A stretch of 64,000 nt of DNA from Glandiceps talaboti (lineage: Eukaryota > Hemichordata > Enteropneusta > Spengelidae), in contig NC_135550.1 in assembly GCF_964340395.1 (NCBI RefSeq), positions 30,582,676 through 30,646,675 on the forward strand, read 5' to 3'. The notes beneath the pieces are model-generated. The model did not search any database. It saw nothing but the letters and a program-made list of their open reading frames with translations, and had not been told where the DNA came from. Both the position numbers and the translations under genes were made by a program. Below are positions 36,901 through 49,200 of the stretch, piece by piece. Positions within the stretch are counted from its first letter, which is position 1. Each line of letters opens with the position of its first letter.

Positions 36901-39874
36901 CTGTTAACTACAAACTGTGATAGAGGGCGCTGTTTAATATGATCACGGTATATAATTTATAGGATTCTGGAGAATGCTCACATAGATCTTAGGAAGCAAC
37001 TATAATGAATGTCTTGGCTTGACAAATGAACCAATGAAAAGTTTTAGATAAATTAGAATCTTTTAACTGTATCAAATATTTGTAGTTATGACCTTAGGAT
37101 CTATGTTATTACTGAACTTTCAAAAGGTAAGATGTACAAGAATATTCTTGAAGTATGTGTTCTACTTTGTCATCTGTCCTGTTTAAATAATATGCTCTCT
37201 ATCACTCAGAATTGTTCATTACATTACCAATAACCTGACATCTTATTTCTCAGTCTATTCACATTCAAAGGTATGTCTTTTTAGTCTTGTCCCAATCATT
37301 TTGATGAATGTCAGCCATTCCTGAATTCCTATCTAAACATGTCATCAGTTACCTAGACAACCCCCCACCCCCAAACCCACCCATCTCCTTCCATTAGTCA
37401 AGTCAGTCATTATCATCACTGAGTCTGTATTTTTAAACTTTTTTTTATATAGGCATTGTCATTGGTTAAGCAGCTAGGTTTCAGGCCAAAACGAACCTTA
37501 CGGATGGTTTTGTGGACCGGAGAAGAGGAGGGTGGACTAGGGGCACTTTCTTATTTCAATACACATAAAGTAAGTGGGTATGTGTCAGTCAAGGGTTACA
37601 GACATAACAGTACATTAGAATATAATACAGTGCTAATGTATGTCATTACATTACATTACATCAAATTACATTACAGCCCTTTACGTCATCTTAGGTATAG
37701 ATATGTTTTTGCCATACATGATGTCGGTAACCATTTCTCACTCCACTAAAATATTATCTATAAAGAGATGTAGTTTGTCAATTACTTCTTATAAAATGGT
37801 TTTCCTGACAGGGTAATGGAGTTATAATGGTCAACTGATTAGAGTGGCTGGCTGGGAATCTGCAAATTGTAGGTTTGAGCCTGCCACTGTCGCCATTTCT
37901 GAGTGGCTAAAGTCCTTGGGGAAAATTTGAATCCAATTGTGCCCCAGTCAACCCAGCTGTATAATTGTGGACCTGGTAGGATAGAGGTTGCAATGTGAAT
38001 GCTTTAATCATATGTGCTTATAGTGGCTCCAATGAATTTGATGCTCCAAAGGGAGGAGGGCTTTTGTGCCACTATTGATCAATACGGGTAATTGAAAATT
38101 TACTTTTAATCATCTTTTTTTTTTTAAATTCTTTAAAAACTTTGTGATTTTTGTTGATACAGGTGAATATCAGTAATTATAGTATTGTTATGGAATCAGA
38201 TATTGGTACATTTACACCTACAGGAATAGCATTTACAGGTGAGAATGTAATCAGTCAATTACGTCAGAGAGACAAGAAAATACAATTGTCAGTTCAAGCT
38301 TTACAACCCTTGCGGCACCAGTTGTCTAGAAATGCTGCTGATCAGAATGTCAATTGTAGTGGACTGGCTTTGTAGGTGCCGAAAAGTCTTCTCCTTATCA
38401 CACTATCAAACTGACATATATGAATTAATACATTCAATAATGTTGGGTCTCTCTGATGTAGGTTCATATCATGTTCTTATCAATTAATGTGTGTGAAAGT
38501 TCGTCATATTGCCATATATACCATGTGACTAACTTTCACAGACATAAACTGATAAAGTATTGCGTCAATCTACATCTGATTAAATTGTCCACAACTGAAA
38601 AATACAACATTCTGGTCAGTAGTAATCCTAGACAATTGCAGTAAGGGTTGTATTTGTCCCAAAGGTAAAAGCTGAGGGGGGGGGGGGGGGGTACTAACCA
38701 ATTTCTGCACAAATCTGTATGTTAACAAAATTGTTTTTTTTCTCTCCAACTTTTAATGGGTCTTTTCATTCAAACCTTGCACAGAGATTAGACCCGACAT
38801 GGACAATTATACAAATGACTTCAGTCTGTTATTTCAGTGTTCTAAACTTTGTGATACCATTATTTGTATTAAATATAATCTGTAAGTGACATCACCACAA
38901 CTACTATGATGATACCAACGACAGAAATATGCAAAAACTGATCCATAATGGCTGAAATGAAGTCTGTTGTATATGACAGGTGCATTGACAATAAAAGAAT
39001 GTTATGGGAAAGTATTATAAGTGCATTACACCTTAAAATGTATTCTATTTTCTGTCAATACAGGGTCTGATGCTGCCTTTGCTATTATGAATGAAGTAGT
39101 ACAACTGTTAGCCCCTCTCAATGCAACCAAACTGAGGGAAGGGGCTGATGGCACTGACATTGCATACTTAATGCAGGGTGGAGCTCCTGGTGGAAGTCTT
39201 TTAGATAATGCAGATAAATATTTCTGGTTCCATCATTCTGATGGTGAGTATATATATTGACCATCTATGATGATGTACTGGTACTACATGTATAGTAGTT
39301 CAGGCTATTCATTGCAATTGGTTTTTATGCATGTTAACATAATTATGATTGTAAACTTTGTGTTAGGAGGATTTTAATTAAAGGATTTCACTTCAAACAT
39401 TTTATTAATTTGTTACAGTACAGAATAGTTGCCAAATGTAGGAATACAAACCAGCAAACAAGACTTGTTTGTCATATAAGAATGTAACAACCACATCCCA
39501 TTTATAATGTTATCAGCGGTAACTTTAAATCATACATAGTATAATGTCCTAGTAAGTTTTTTAAAAACATTCGTGTACAGTTTGACCAATTCAAACATCA
39601 TCTGTGTGTTTTGTATTTCATGTGATTCATTACAGTTCTGTACATGTAGATAGAAGTCTATCATTATTGCTTTCACTTCATCCATACATAATAAATTTCA
39701 AAACATGTCTGTCATGTGGAAGTGCAGTGTGCAGATTTTAACCCCCTTTTTTTCCTTCCATCGCTAGGCGATACAATGACAGTCCAGGACCCTCACATGA
39801 TGGACTTATGTGCTGCAGCATGGACAATAGTGTCATTTGTTTTAGCAGACATGGAAAACATGTTACCAAGATGA
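30984..39874 (+). CDS. CPQ: CPQ, carboxypeptidase Q (M28 metallopeptidase)
   Basis: CPQ (plasma glutamate carboxypeptidase) is a secreted or lysosomal di-zinc peptidase that hydrolyses dipeptides. Fourteen exons join in frame to 471 codons (human 472): 30984-31053, 31581-31643, 32971-33102, 33280-33341, 34101-34206, 34463-34524, 34757-34921, 35608-35692, 36159-36262, 36699-36785, 37453-37569, 38163-38238, 39064-39243 and 39768-39874. A signal peptide is visible (hydrophobic [13 protein letters not shown], about residues 13-25). M28 zinc and catalytic residues are all present: H290 and D292 in SGHLDSWD, D302 in AMDDGGG, E336 and E337 in WTGEEEGG, D364 in MESDIGTF and H434 in WFHHSDGDT. The C-terminus ADMENMLPR matches the human ADMEEMLPRS. 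Several introns carry minisatellites or repeats. Confidence 0.96.
32338..32517. repeat. 60-bp tandem repeat, three copies, CPQ intron 2
   Basis: Three consecutive copies with a period of exactly 60 bases (tatgagggctagggaggtat, gaccagctaacaatgtatct). They differ at only a few positions, for example gcaata against gcagta near the ends. Confidence 0.95.
33524..33880. mobile_element. Long foldback (MITE-like) in CPQ intron 4
   Basis: The left arm (from about 33527) contains atggatgagaattaggta, tagtttttctacttgaaaaa and ctcaataaattgcaaaa. The right arm contains the reverse complements tgcaatttattgagct, tttcaagtagaaaaat and ccctaattgtcatccat. The arms, roughly 170 bases each with about 80 percent agreement by eye, meet at tttgttattgtaacaaa near 33703. 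It has no coding capacity. A nonautonomous inverted-repeat transposon is the likeliest origin. Ends and target duplication are not certain. Confidence 0.7.
34552..34678. repeat. 45-bp minisatellite, 2.8 copies, CPQ intron 6
   Basis: Unit gactaccaacaatttgacca + ctacaagaacacaaaaagtactagt, starting 28 bases after the exon 6 donor. The unit length is a multiple of three and the exon 6 frame stays open through the array, giving [15 protein letters not shown] repeats before a stop. Confidence 0.92.
34941..35182. repeat. About 30-bp tandem repeat, CPQ intron 7
   Basis: Seven or eight diverged units of the form ctgatggatatatctagtaa + actaaact, starting about 20 bases past the exon 7 donor. Confidence 0.88.
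37824..38090 (+). mobile_element. tRNA-derived SINE, copy 2, CPQ intron 11
   Basis: Same body as copies 1, 3 and 4: the A-box region (taatggtcaactgattagag), gcaaattgtaggtttgagcc near the B box, cagctgtataattgtggacc, ggtaggatagaggttgcaat and tgtgcttatagtggctcc. The 3' tail with gctatataa is missing, so this copy is 3'-truncated or diverged. It ends about 70 bases before CPQ exon 12. Confidence 0.8.
38676..38691. repeat. Poly-G run
   Basis: Sixteen consecutive G residues in CPQ intron 12. Such runs are often miscounted in assemblies and can form G-quadruplexes. Confidence 0.9.
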
Positions 39875-40031
39875 GAGCAAACATCAGATAGAAGATGATT
39901 TTTAATAGAAATGTACCCAATACTTAAATATTGTGCTCACCCTAAGTTGTAATATATTCAGCTTTTGAATATTCATTTTAATTTGACTAAATATGGAACA
40001 AGGTATGTGAATTATTCAGACATGTTTGGGA

Positions 40032-40037
40032 AATAAA
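40032..40037 (+). terminator. CPQ polyadenylation signal
   Basis: AATAAA (in gggaaataaattcag), about 160 bases after the CPQ stop codon. A second candidate lies near 40276. Confidence 0.5.
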
Positions 40038-40626
40038 TTCAGATACTACCGAGTACTTGGAATATAAGTATGTACATGATTTTACTTATGTTTTAAAACG
40101 TTTATTTCCATTCCATAATATGCATCAGTCGATAAGTGGTTGGTATTTATTTGTCACAGCGTGCATAATGGAAAAGTGGTCAATTTAGGGGATGTTATAT
40201 TATAGTTTTGTCTGGCTGGTTGACAGAAATGTAATGCAATGTAAGAGTACTACTGGATACATGTATTTTAATAACAAATAAACACCCCACAACTCAATTA
40301 TTTCAAAACCCATGACAAGTAAATACCTTTTTGCTTACGTTTCTTGATATGTAATATACTTTTTAGCACAACTGAACTTAGGTTCAGCGTGCTATAGGTA
40401 TCAAGTTTTGTCTGCGTGTGCATGTGAGAAATCGCTGGATAGATTGATTTGGTTGGGGCATTGCTTATGGTGTGTAGATGATTGTTCAAATGAAAGCAAT
40501 CCGATTAGTGGTTTTCAAGTTACATCCAAATGAGTGATTTTCTGTCAAAATAGGTCTTTTTTTTTTTACTATGGCAGTCTATGAGGTATGGTTTTATAAT
40601 GTTACATTGATTGGAGTCATAACAAG

Positions 40627-40873
40627 CACATGATTAGAGTGGCCAGCTTGGAATCTGCAGGTTGCAGGTTCAAGCCCCATCGCTGCCATTTGTTACTGAG
40701 TGGCTAAAGTCCTTCAGCAAGATTTGAACCACGACTGTGCCTCAGTCCACCCAGCTGTATAATAAGGGACCTGGTAGGATAGAGGTTGCAATGTGAATGC
40801 TTTAATCCTATATTAAAGAAAGCACTATATAAAAAACTAAGATTATTATTATTATTAAAATTATTATTATACA
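40627..40873 (+). mobile_element. tRNA-derived SINE, copy 3
   Basis: Contains gattagagtggccagcttgg, a B-box-like gcaggttcaagccccatcgc, cagctgtataataagggacc and taggatagaggttgcaatgt. It then jumps directly from the middle of the body to the tail (aagaaagcactatataaaaa), followed by ATT repeats. About 120 bases of the central body are deleted relative to copies 1 and 4. Confidence 0.82.
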
Positions 40874-41880
40874 ATATTTTTTAATTACATAATCACCCTG
40901 GAATGTTCCTGTACGGATGTTTTCATGTTTGAGGTGTGTTTTTTCACTGCATGTGTATGTCAAACATTGGATTTCAGTTGTGCACATTGCCGGCAGTATT
41001 TGTTATACTGAATGATTTCATTTTTCTCACTTCTTCTAAATTATGGTACAACTGAATTTTATTCTGTAAAATCATGTAAATTTCTGCTCTGAAACAAAGT
41101 TTGTTTTGGCATCCCTAGGTAATTTTTTATCATGTGGGCACACATTTGTGAATCACACTATGCAAATGAATCATTAAGATAAGAAGCTAAATCAACAAGC
41201 TTTAAAGGACACATGCACTTCTTTACCGTCAATGCATGTACTTAATTATCTAAAGGTTGCATTCTATTAAAGATATTGCCTAATTATCAAACATGGTTAT
41301 TTATACAAATTACACCTCACATTTACAAACTACATCAAACATGCTTTGTTATGGTTGATGTACCAAATTGTGTGAAATTTGTATTCTAAGATATAGCCAA
41401 TTACTGAAAATTAATTATGCAAATTTTTCAGTAAAACTAAATGTTAAATTAACAGGCTTGTTACTCGAGCTATGCCTGTTTTACACACACGTGATACGGT
41501 CAGAAAGTACTGTTCCTTCAAGGGTAGTGGCATCTACTACAGTCATTTATTTATTTCAGTGACAAATCACATATGCAGTTGTCAATCAAGGTCCACACAT
41601 CCAATGCATCAAGTACATTATGGGGAAACAAGTTTAGATAAGTAGGTTTTTGTACTCTGGTTTCTGAGAATGGAACTGCTATGCCAAATGTTATTAATCC
41701 AATTCATTGATTTCCTTTCCCTGTTTGTAACAAGTTCCGATTGTACATGCTTATCTGTTGCTGGTAGTGTCATTTAATCAAACTAAGACAAAAGACATTT
41801 TTTGGGCACATTGAGAAATTTATTTGTCTTCATAAAAGATAGATACATAACAACTTGTAATTACTAATAGATAAGACATT

Positions 41881-43589
41881 CCACAGTATTAGTGATGTAC
41901 ACCATTGTAATTTGTAGTAGTTTAAAGCAGTAAGCCCACAGACATGCCACAGTATTACTGGCATACACTAATACTTTACAGCAGTAAGCCCATAGACATG
42001 CCACAGTATTACTGGCATACACTGTAGTAGTTTAAAGCAGTAAGCCCATAGACATACCACAGTATTACTGGCATACACCATAGTAGTTTAAAGCAGTAAG
42101 CCCATAGACATGCCACAGTATTACTGGCATACACCATAGTAGTTTAAAGCAGTAAGCCCATAGACATGCCACAGTATTACTGGCATACACTGTCGTAGTT
42201 TAAAGCAGTAAGCCCACAGACCTGCCACAGTATTACTGGCATACACCATAGTAGTTTAAAGCAGTAAGCCCATAGACATGCCACAGTATTACTGGCATAC
42301 ACTAGTAGTTTAAAGCAGTAAGCCCATAGACATGCCACAGTATTACTGGCATACACTGTCGTAGTTTAAAGCAGTAAGCCCACAGACATGCCACAGTATT
42401 ACTGGCATACACTGAAGTAGTTTAAAGCAGTAAGCCCACAGACATGCCACAGTATTACTGGCATACACTGTAGTAGTTTAAAGCAGTAAGCCCACAGACC
42501 TGCCACAGTATTACTGGCATACACTGAAGTAGTTTAAAGCAGTAAGCCCATAGACATGCCACAGTATTACTGGCATACACTGTCGTAGTTTAAAGCAGTA
42601 AGCCCACAGACATACCACAGTATTACTGGCATACACTGAAGTAGTTTAAAGCAGTAAGCCCATAGACATGCCACAGTATTACTGGCATACACTAGTAGTT
42701 TAAAGCAGTAAGCCCATAGACATGCCACAGTATTACTGGCATACACTGTCGTAGTTTAAAGCAGTAAGCCCACAGACATACCACAGTATTACTGGCATAC
42801 ACCATAGTAGTTTAAAGCAGTAAGCCCATAGACATACCACAGTATTACTGGCATACACCGTAGTAGTTTAAAGCAGTAAGCCCATAAACATACCACAGTA
42901 TTACTGGCATACACTAGTAGTTTAAAGCAGTACGCCCATAAACATGCCACAGTATTACTGGCATACACTGTAGTAGTTTAAAGCAGTAAGCCCATAAACA
43001 TACCACAGTATTACTGGCATACAGCAGTGAGCCCATAGACATACCACAGTATTACTGGCATACACTGTAGTAGTTTAAAGCAGTAAGCCCATAGACATGC
43101 CACAGTATTACTGGCATACACTTTAGTAGATTAAAGCAGTAAGCCCATAGACATGCCACAGTATTACTGGCATACACTGTCGTAGTTTAAAGCAGTAAGC
43201 CCATAGACATGCCACAGTATTACTGGCATACACTGTAGTAGTTTAAAGCAGTAAGCCCATAGACATACCACAGTATTACTGGCATACAGCAGTGACCCCA
43301 TAGACATACCACAGTATCACTGGCATACACTGTAGTAGTTTAAAGCAGTAAGCCCATAGACATACCACAGTATTACTGGCATACAGCAGTGACCCCATAG
43401 ACATACCACAGTATCACTGGCATACACTGTAGTAGTTTAAAGCAGTAAGCCCATAGACATACCACAGTATTACTGGCATACAGCAGTGAGCCCATACACA
43501 TACCACAGTATTACTGGCATACAGCAGTGAGCCCATACACATACCACAGTATTACTGGCATACAGCAGTGAGCCCATAGACATACCACA
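41881..43589. repeat. 56-bp minisatellite, about 30 copies, with 40-bp short units
   Basis: The main unit is gtagtttaaagcagtaagcc + catagacatgccacagtatt + actggcatacactgta (56 bp). Toward the right end a short form lacking ctgtagtagtttaaag (40 bp) alternates with and then replaces the full unit (43020, 43280, 43390 and 43470-43589). Variants at fixed positions (catag or cacag, atgcc or atacc, tgta, tgtc or ccat) recur in groups, which suggests block duplication. Confidence 0.95.
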
Positions 43590-46126
43590 TAAGTATTGGT
43601 AAAATAGAGACTCAAAATACAAGCATGTCATGACAAGCAATCTGCAATATTGGTAAAATCATCATTTTGTAAATTCAATAGACGTTGACATACAAAAATC
43701 ATGACATTCATCACAACAAACACTTCTCATAAGCCCAACCTTTATGAGTCAATATACCAACATTTCTTCCTATGTAGTATTTCTGAATGACAGTAACTCT
43801 GACCATTGTACATTATAATCAATTTATTAAGTTCTTGGAAGAGTTTGATGATTGGAATCTCTATAATGTCCTGGCCAGACACAAAACCATACCATAACTA
43901 TGTAGCTCAGCCATGTATTGGCCATTGCATTGTCTAATTATATATATCCTTAAGTTATCATATTCCAGTAATGGCACTGGTAAACTTTCTGTGCACTGTT
44001 GTGACACATCAGAGTCAGTTTCTTACCTACTCTGTCACCTGATTCTTCACAATTAGGTAAAAGCACTTCAGCTGCTAAAGCGTTTTGAGTACATGTATTA
44101 GCATGTCAACTCAAAGCACACCACTACCAGCTTGTCATTTCTATTATCATTGTGTTTATTGTTGTCAGTCAGTCATGCTAAACATTCATTATCACTTTAA
44201 ATGCAAGTTCTGAAGATCTAATGAACAAGACATACACGTTGTAACTGACATGCAATCAGCATTGCATAAAATCAAAATACAGAAACTTCTACAACAGTCC
44301 AACAAATAGTTGGTGGCCATAGTTTCTTTCTCTAACTAACAATCAATTCAGCTCTCATACCCAAGTAGCTATGTTTTTACACTGCTTCTTATTAAGTGTG
44401 ACTGTCAAATCAAGTAAACAACTCTGTCAGACATACAGATACAAATATTTCTATTTCTACAGTTCTTTATGGTTTAATGTATTTATATATCTTGGAATTT
44501 TCTCAATATTATACTTTTTAATCAATGACAAAAGAGTTCAATAGAAAGCAAGGTTTTGTACTTCACAAACTTGCATTTACACACTTCAAGAGCTAAAAAT
44601 CCTAACATAAAAGAGGCCTGTGTAGATTTTCAGTTTGGCCATATCAATAACTATGAAAACATATCTAGAATGACAGCAAACTGGTCATAAATGTGCATAC
44701 ATTGCTGTAAAGCAAACATCAATGTCATACAATAAATCTTATCAAGATAGTTCAGCAATGTCATTTAAATGTTATATCCGAATTCTTAGACTTGTTGTTT
44801 TGTTACCTACTAAGTATTAGTAACTGGTTGGTTGTAACTTACTGCTAGGATGTACAATAACAAAACTAGTCACTATCAAGCATGTGATATAACTCTTATC
44901 AAAGTCAAAATCCTGTGTCTTAATTCATCTTTTCTTTGTGCTTTTGTGTTGTTTATTTTTGCATATTTATTGTGACTGGAATTTGTGACACCGTTAAATA
45001 ATGCTGATAATAATATTGGCAATCCTGTTATAAGATGGCATAGGTTCATCTGAACAATACAAATGGTGGTCACATGTAAACTGAAAACACAATAAACTCT
45101 GAATTTTGATTGTACTCAACATCAAACATGTTTCACTCCTCACTGTAACATTTAACAAGAAAACAAAAAATCACTGATGTACACAACAGTTATACAAAAC
45201 TGTTGAGTATTACCTCTTCTTCCACTCTGTATCTTAATTTGACGTACAATGGCAAATATCTAGTACATATGGTCATCATATTTTCTTTGAAGCACCTTAA
45301 AATGGCAGATTAAATACCATAATACATTGCACATTGAAATTATTCAACTACAGTCTACTATGAAAATGTGGCCTAACTGTGGTGACTTAAAACAAACTAA
45401 ACTCAAAAAGTAAAACATCCCTTTCTCTGTATACAGTGATAGATATGTCCCTGCACTAAAATCTGAAGGCAGACCAGGTTTCTGTATGCTACCATATGTC
45501 CTACCGAGGGAATGCCCTATATAAGACCCTGTAACAGTCACCCAGGAACAAAACTCAGATAATTAGAAAGTATCTTTCATACGCTTTATGCTCCCTGGCA
45601 ATGGTTTCAATTGCCCCTGGTAAGAACTTGCAAGCAGCGGTATCCTAGTACAGCCTTCCTACAGAGAGTGCCCTCTAGAGGTGATGTTGGAATGAGCATC
45701 CAAAAACCCTTTCTGTTCACATGGTCTCATATGGAGCACCCAATGATAATTCACACATCATTTCAGTATAGTAAGTTTACACGATGTTACATGAATATTC
45801 CAACATTAATCTGTAGAAGGCGATATTTATCATATGCATACTTCTTACAGTCAAAGACATTACAATACACCTACATTTGAATATCTTTCCATTACCCTCT
45901 GTACACCTATTAAAAAATAAAAACTTGCCATTCTTTCATAGGCAAAATAAGTATTTCAGAATGGACTCAAAAAGTATTGAAAGTAAGTAAGAATTGAAAA
46001 CTGGAAGTACTTTGGATATATATCTATAATGTATATATATGAAACTTAAGGTTTCAGAAATAATTTGTAAAGTGATGAAATAAAGTGATTCTCAAAAGGT
46101 GTTCAACACCAGGTTGTTGGGTTTTT

Positions 46127-46132
46127 TTTATT
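46127..46132 (-). terminator. Possible RRBP1-like polyadenylation signal
   Basis: AATAAA on the minus strand, about 80 bases after the stop codon of the RRBP1-like gene. Other copies of the hexamer occur further left, so the true 3' end may be later. Confidence 0.4.
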
Positions 46133-46210
46133 GTACTTAGGTTGTCTGTATCCTTGGCTGGCCCATTCATATCTTGTAATATATAATATTTGTACCATAT
46201 AAGCTTGCTG

Positions 46211-49200
46211 TTACACAGATGTACCATCTTGACCTTTCTTTTCTGAGCTCTGAAATTAAACCAGAAAAGTAGGTATCACATGTAAGAATATTTCCCATGT
46301 ACACAATTAGAAAACATGTGCATAACAACAATTTTCACTTCTGTATATGCAAATTAGCCTTGTACTGAAATGGTAAAACCCTGTGTTTAAGATTTAAAGC
46401 CAAACATCACATCTGAATGTTTTGCACAATCAAAATCAGCAAGGTTATCTTCCTATAACTTGATGTTTCTCAGTTTCCAGTCACCCCTCTTTTCACACTA
46501 TTCGAAAACTGCTGCTGATTATTGAAACGGATCCAGGAGACTAATTCCCTTTTCTAAAACTACACAAACTTCAAAATTAGTAAACAATTTACATAGCAGC
46601 TGTTTCTTCAAGGTATGCTTTGAAGGATGACAGACATATTGAGGAACTTCAAGGATTTGAAAAACATAACTAAGTTTAAGATGCGATAATCAAATTACAA
46701 CAAACTGTAATATCAAAGCACAATAACACAATTTATCTATTTGTTATTCCTGTGAATTAACATAAGAGGTTAGTCTCTTTATCTACAATAAGCTATCATA
46801 AGTAATCATGTGACTGACATGTTAGAAGAAACTTGTTAGTTCTGATATGCCTGCTGCACATGGAGCAGAATAAAGGCGATGTGTAAACAAGTGTATTTCA
46901 CCCCCTGTCCGGAAAAATACAAGTTGTTTACTTCTCCATAGCAAGCGCCACGCACTGATGTGATCATGAGTATATATGTACATGTGTGTGAGACTGTGCA
47001 ATGTAGTACAGTGTCTGGTACTGTATTGAATGTCTGCATCATGCATTATAATAAAGATGGCTGCACAGTTGAGTCAAGAGAAGTAATTTAGGCAGTGCTG
47101 ATAGTGGTGGTAGTAGTACACAGTAAACCAGACACAAGACAGAAAACTATAGTAGACAGAGCACTATACATAACACAGTATAGACTACATAATCACAAAT
47201 AGCAAACATTAGCATCAACTCTTTAAGACCCATAAACTTCTTGTTCAGGAGAGTTAAATGAAAAAAACAATGTTCTGAGCTCTTAAATCTGCCTTCCTCA
47301 CATTTTCATAATAAACTATGATTTGAGCTAAAACTCAATTAACCAAATTGAACATATGAATGCAACACTTGCTTATGAAACACATGTGGTACAGTACATT
47401 GCAGTGAACTGAGAACTTTGTTTACAAATAATGCAAAGGAATATGAAATGGAAGAGATCAGAAATTGGGATCGACATGCAATATTCCTGGGGGCATGCAA
47501 CACCATGCAGTTTATATCCATCATGCTATAAGCAATTCATAGTCTTATTTTTATGTGTTATTACCAGCATACACAAATAAATGTACATCTAAAGCTCTGG
47601 ATGTACTGCTGTTTATTGCATGCCCACAGAAGGTAGCTCTAGCCAAGAAACATACATTACAAGTGTAGGAATACTTAGTCTAACCATTAACAGTGAAAGG
47701 GCCCTGCTTGTTGAATCACTGAAAATGTTAACTTTGTGTGCTTAATACCTCTTCTGCTGCATCAGCTAGTTCCTTCTCTATTTGCACTTGGGAGGTCCCA
47801 CTCTCTCCTCCCTGCATTGTCAGCAAAGGGGCAGGAATTAAAGTAATTATTGAAAGAAAAGGAAAATAGAGACGATCTGTCAGAACTGTAACACTGCATT
47901 CAAATTGACAATATACTTCTGATCATGGAGAAAATGTTACGAATAATTTCACATCTTTTTGGAGAGTTGGTATTTTTCATCACAGTATTGTGACAAAATT
48001 TGTCAAATAATTTAAACATGGTAAACTATATAATATTCTTTATTGCAAAATTTAGCCATTATATCATTAGCTTACTTCATACTTTATTGCAAGGTTTAGG
48101 TTGGGTTAGTGATTTTCACTATAAAATCAGGGGAAAAAATGGTTTCATGGTTGGCTGTTAGAAGCACTGCTAACCTTCACCTGGGTTTGCGTTCAAACAA
48201 GGCTAGGGGCATCTCCACCTCCACACCAATGTAAATAAGATACAATACATTATCATTATGTACATAAGGGTATTTAAAGACAAGATATTCCAAGCAAGAC
48301 ACATGCTACATGCATACCATAATTCCCTTTACAAATGAATTAGATACTTTAGTCTATTAGATTTACAAAGTGGTGACACAAGATAGAGATGCATGAATGT
48401 GAACCAGCTGTCACCAAGATGTCCATGTTACATGTAATCAGTATGAGATTCACACTCAGATTCAATGTTGTGGAAACGAGCTGATACCAAGATGTTGACA
48501 TTCTAATCAGTATGAGATTCACATTCAGATTCAATGTTGTGGAAACGAGTTGATACCAAGATGTTAACATTCTAATCATCAAAAGATTCACATTCAGATT
48601 CAACATTGTAATTGAGTGTCAAGTATTGCTTACCCAGTGTGTGCATAGTATGTTATGCATGACACATTTTTAAACAATACATGACATGAATGTATTATTA
48701 ACACACTACCAGCATGTGCTCGTTAAGTCCTTGTGAAATGTCATTCAGGTCTTTCTAGAGTCAATATTCACAAACTCAATGGAACACTGCTTTCCCTCTA
48801 GTTTGATGACCTCAAATTCTGAAGTAAAATTTAGCTTTTCCAAATGTGTACACGGATTACAAGTGTACAAGGTGTTTATACACATGCCAAGTAAACTATA
48901 TGTAAATGCCCAATGTGTATGTCAGATTCATAGACAGAGTTGGTGCAATAGACAAAAACCATAATGATACAGTATGTGCTCATATAGACTGTAAGATACG
49001 TCATGTTGTTCAACCCCCACCATCCTTCTCAAACAATAATATGCGAGTGCTGGCTAATAGCGTGGCACAAATGTTGAATCTTACAGACTAGTGTTCATTT
49101 AAATTGCATTCATAAACAAATCTTTAATCATGCAATTTGTGTACATATTTTGATTTCACAGCTACAGCAAATCTTTCTTTTTCACAGAAACCTGTGTTTT

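Larger units (their letters stand above)
39875..46210. other. CPQ-RRBP1 convergent intergenic region
   Basis: The two flanking genes converge here. It holds the CPQ 3' UTR (AATAAA at 40032-40037), SINE copy 3 (40627-40873), a 1.7-kb minisatellite (41881-43589) and the 3' UTR of the RRBP1-like gene. I find no supported exon. Open frames up to 89 codons (for example 45611-45880) show no recognisable similarity. Confidence 0.6.

Noticed and set aside
37570-37749. Extension of CPQ exon 11 past its donor
   Set aside because: The donor GTAAGT at 37570 and the matching next exon at 38163 give a protein colinear with human CPQ. The extension has no similarity.
48361-48610. Minus-strand open frame of 85 codons with repeated LNLNVNLILIRM
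   Set aside because: It is the translation of the 69-bp tandem repeat, with no splice sites matching the flanking RRBP1-like exons.
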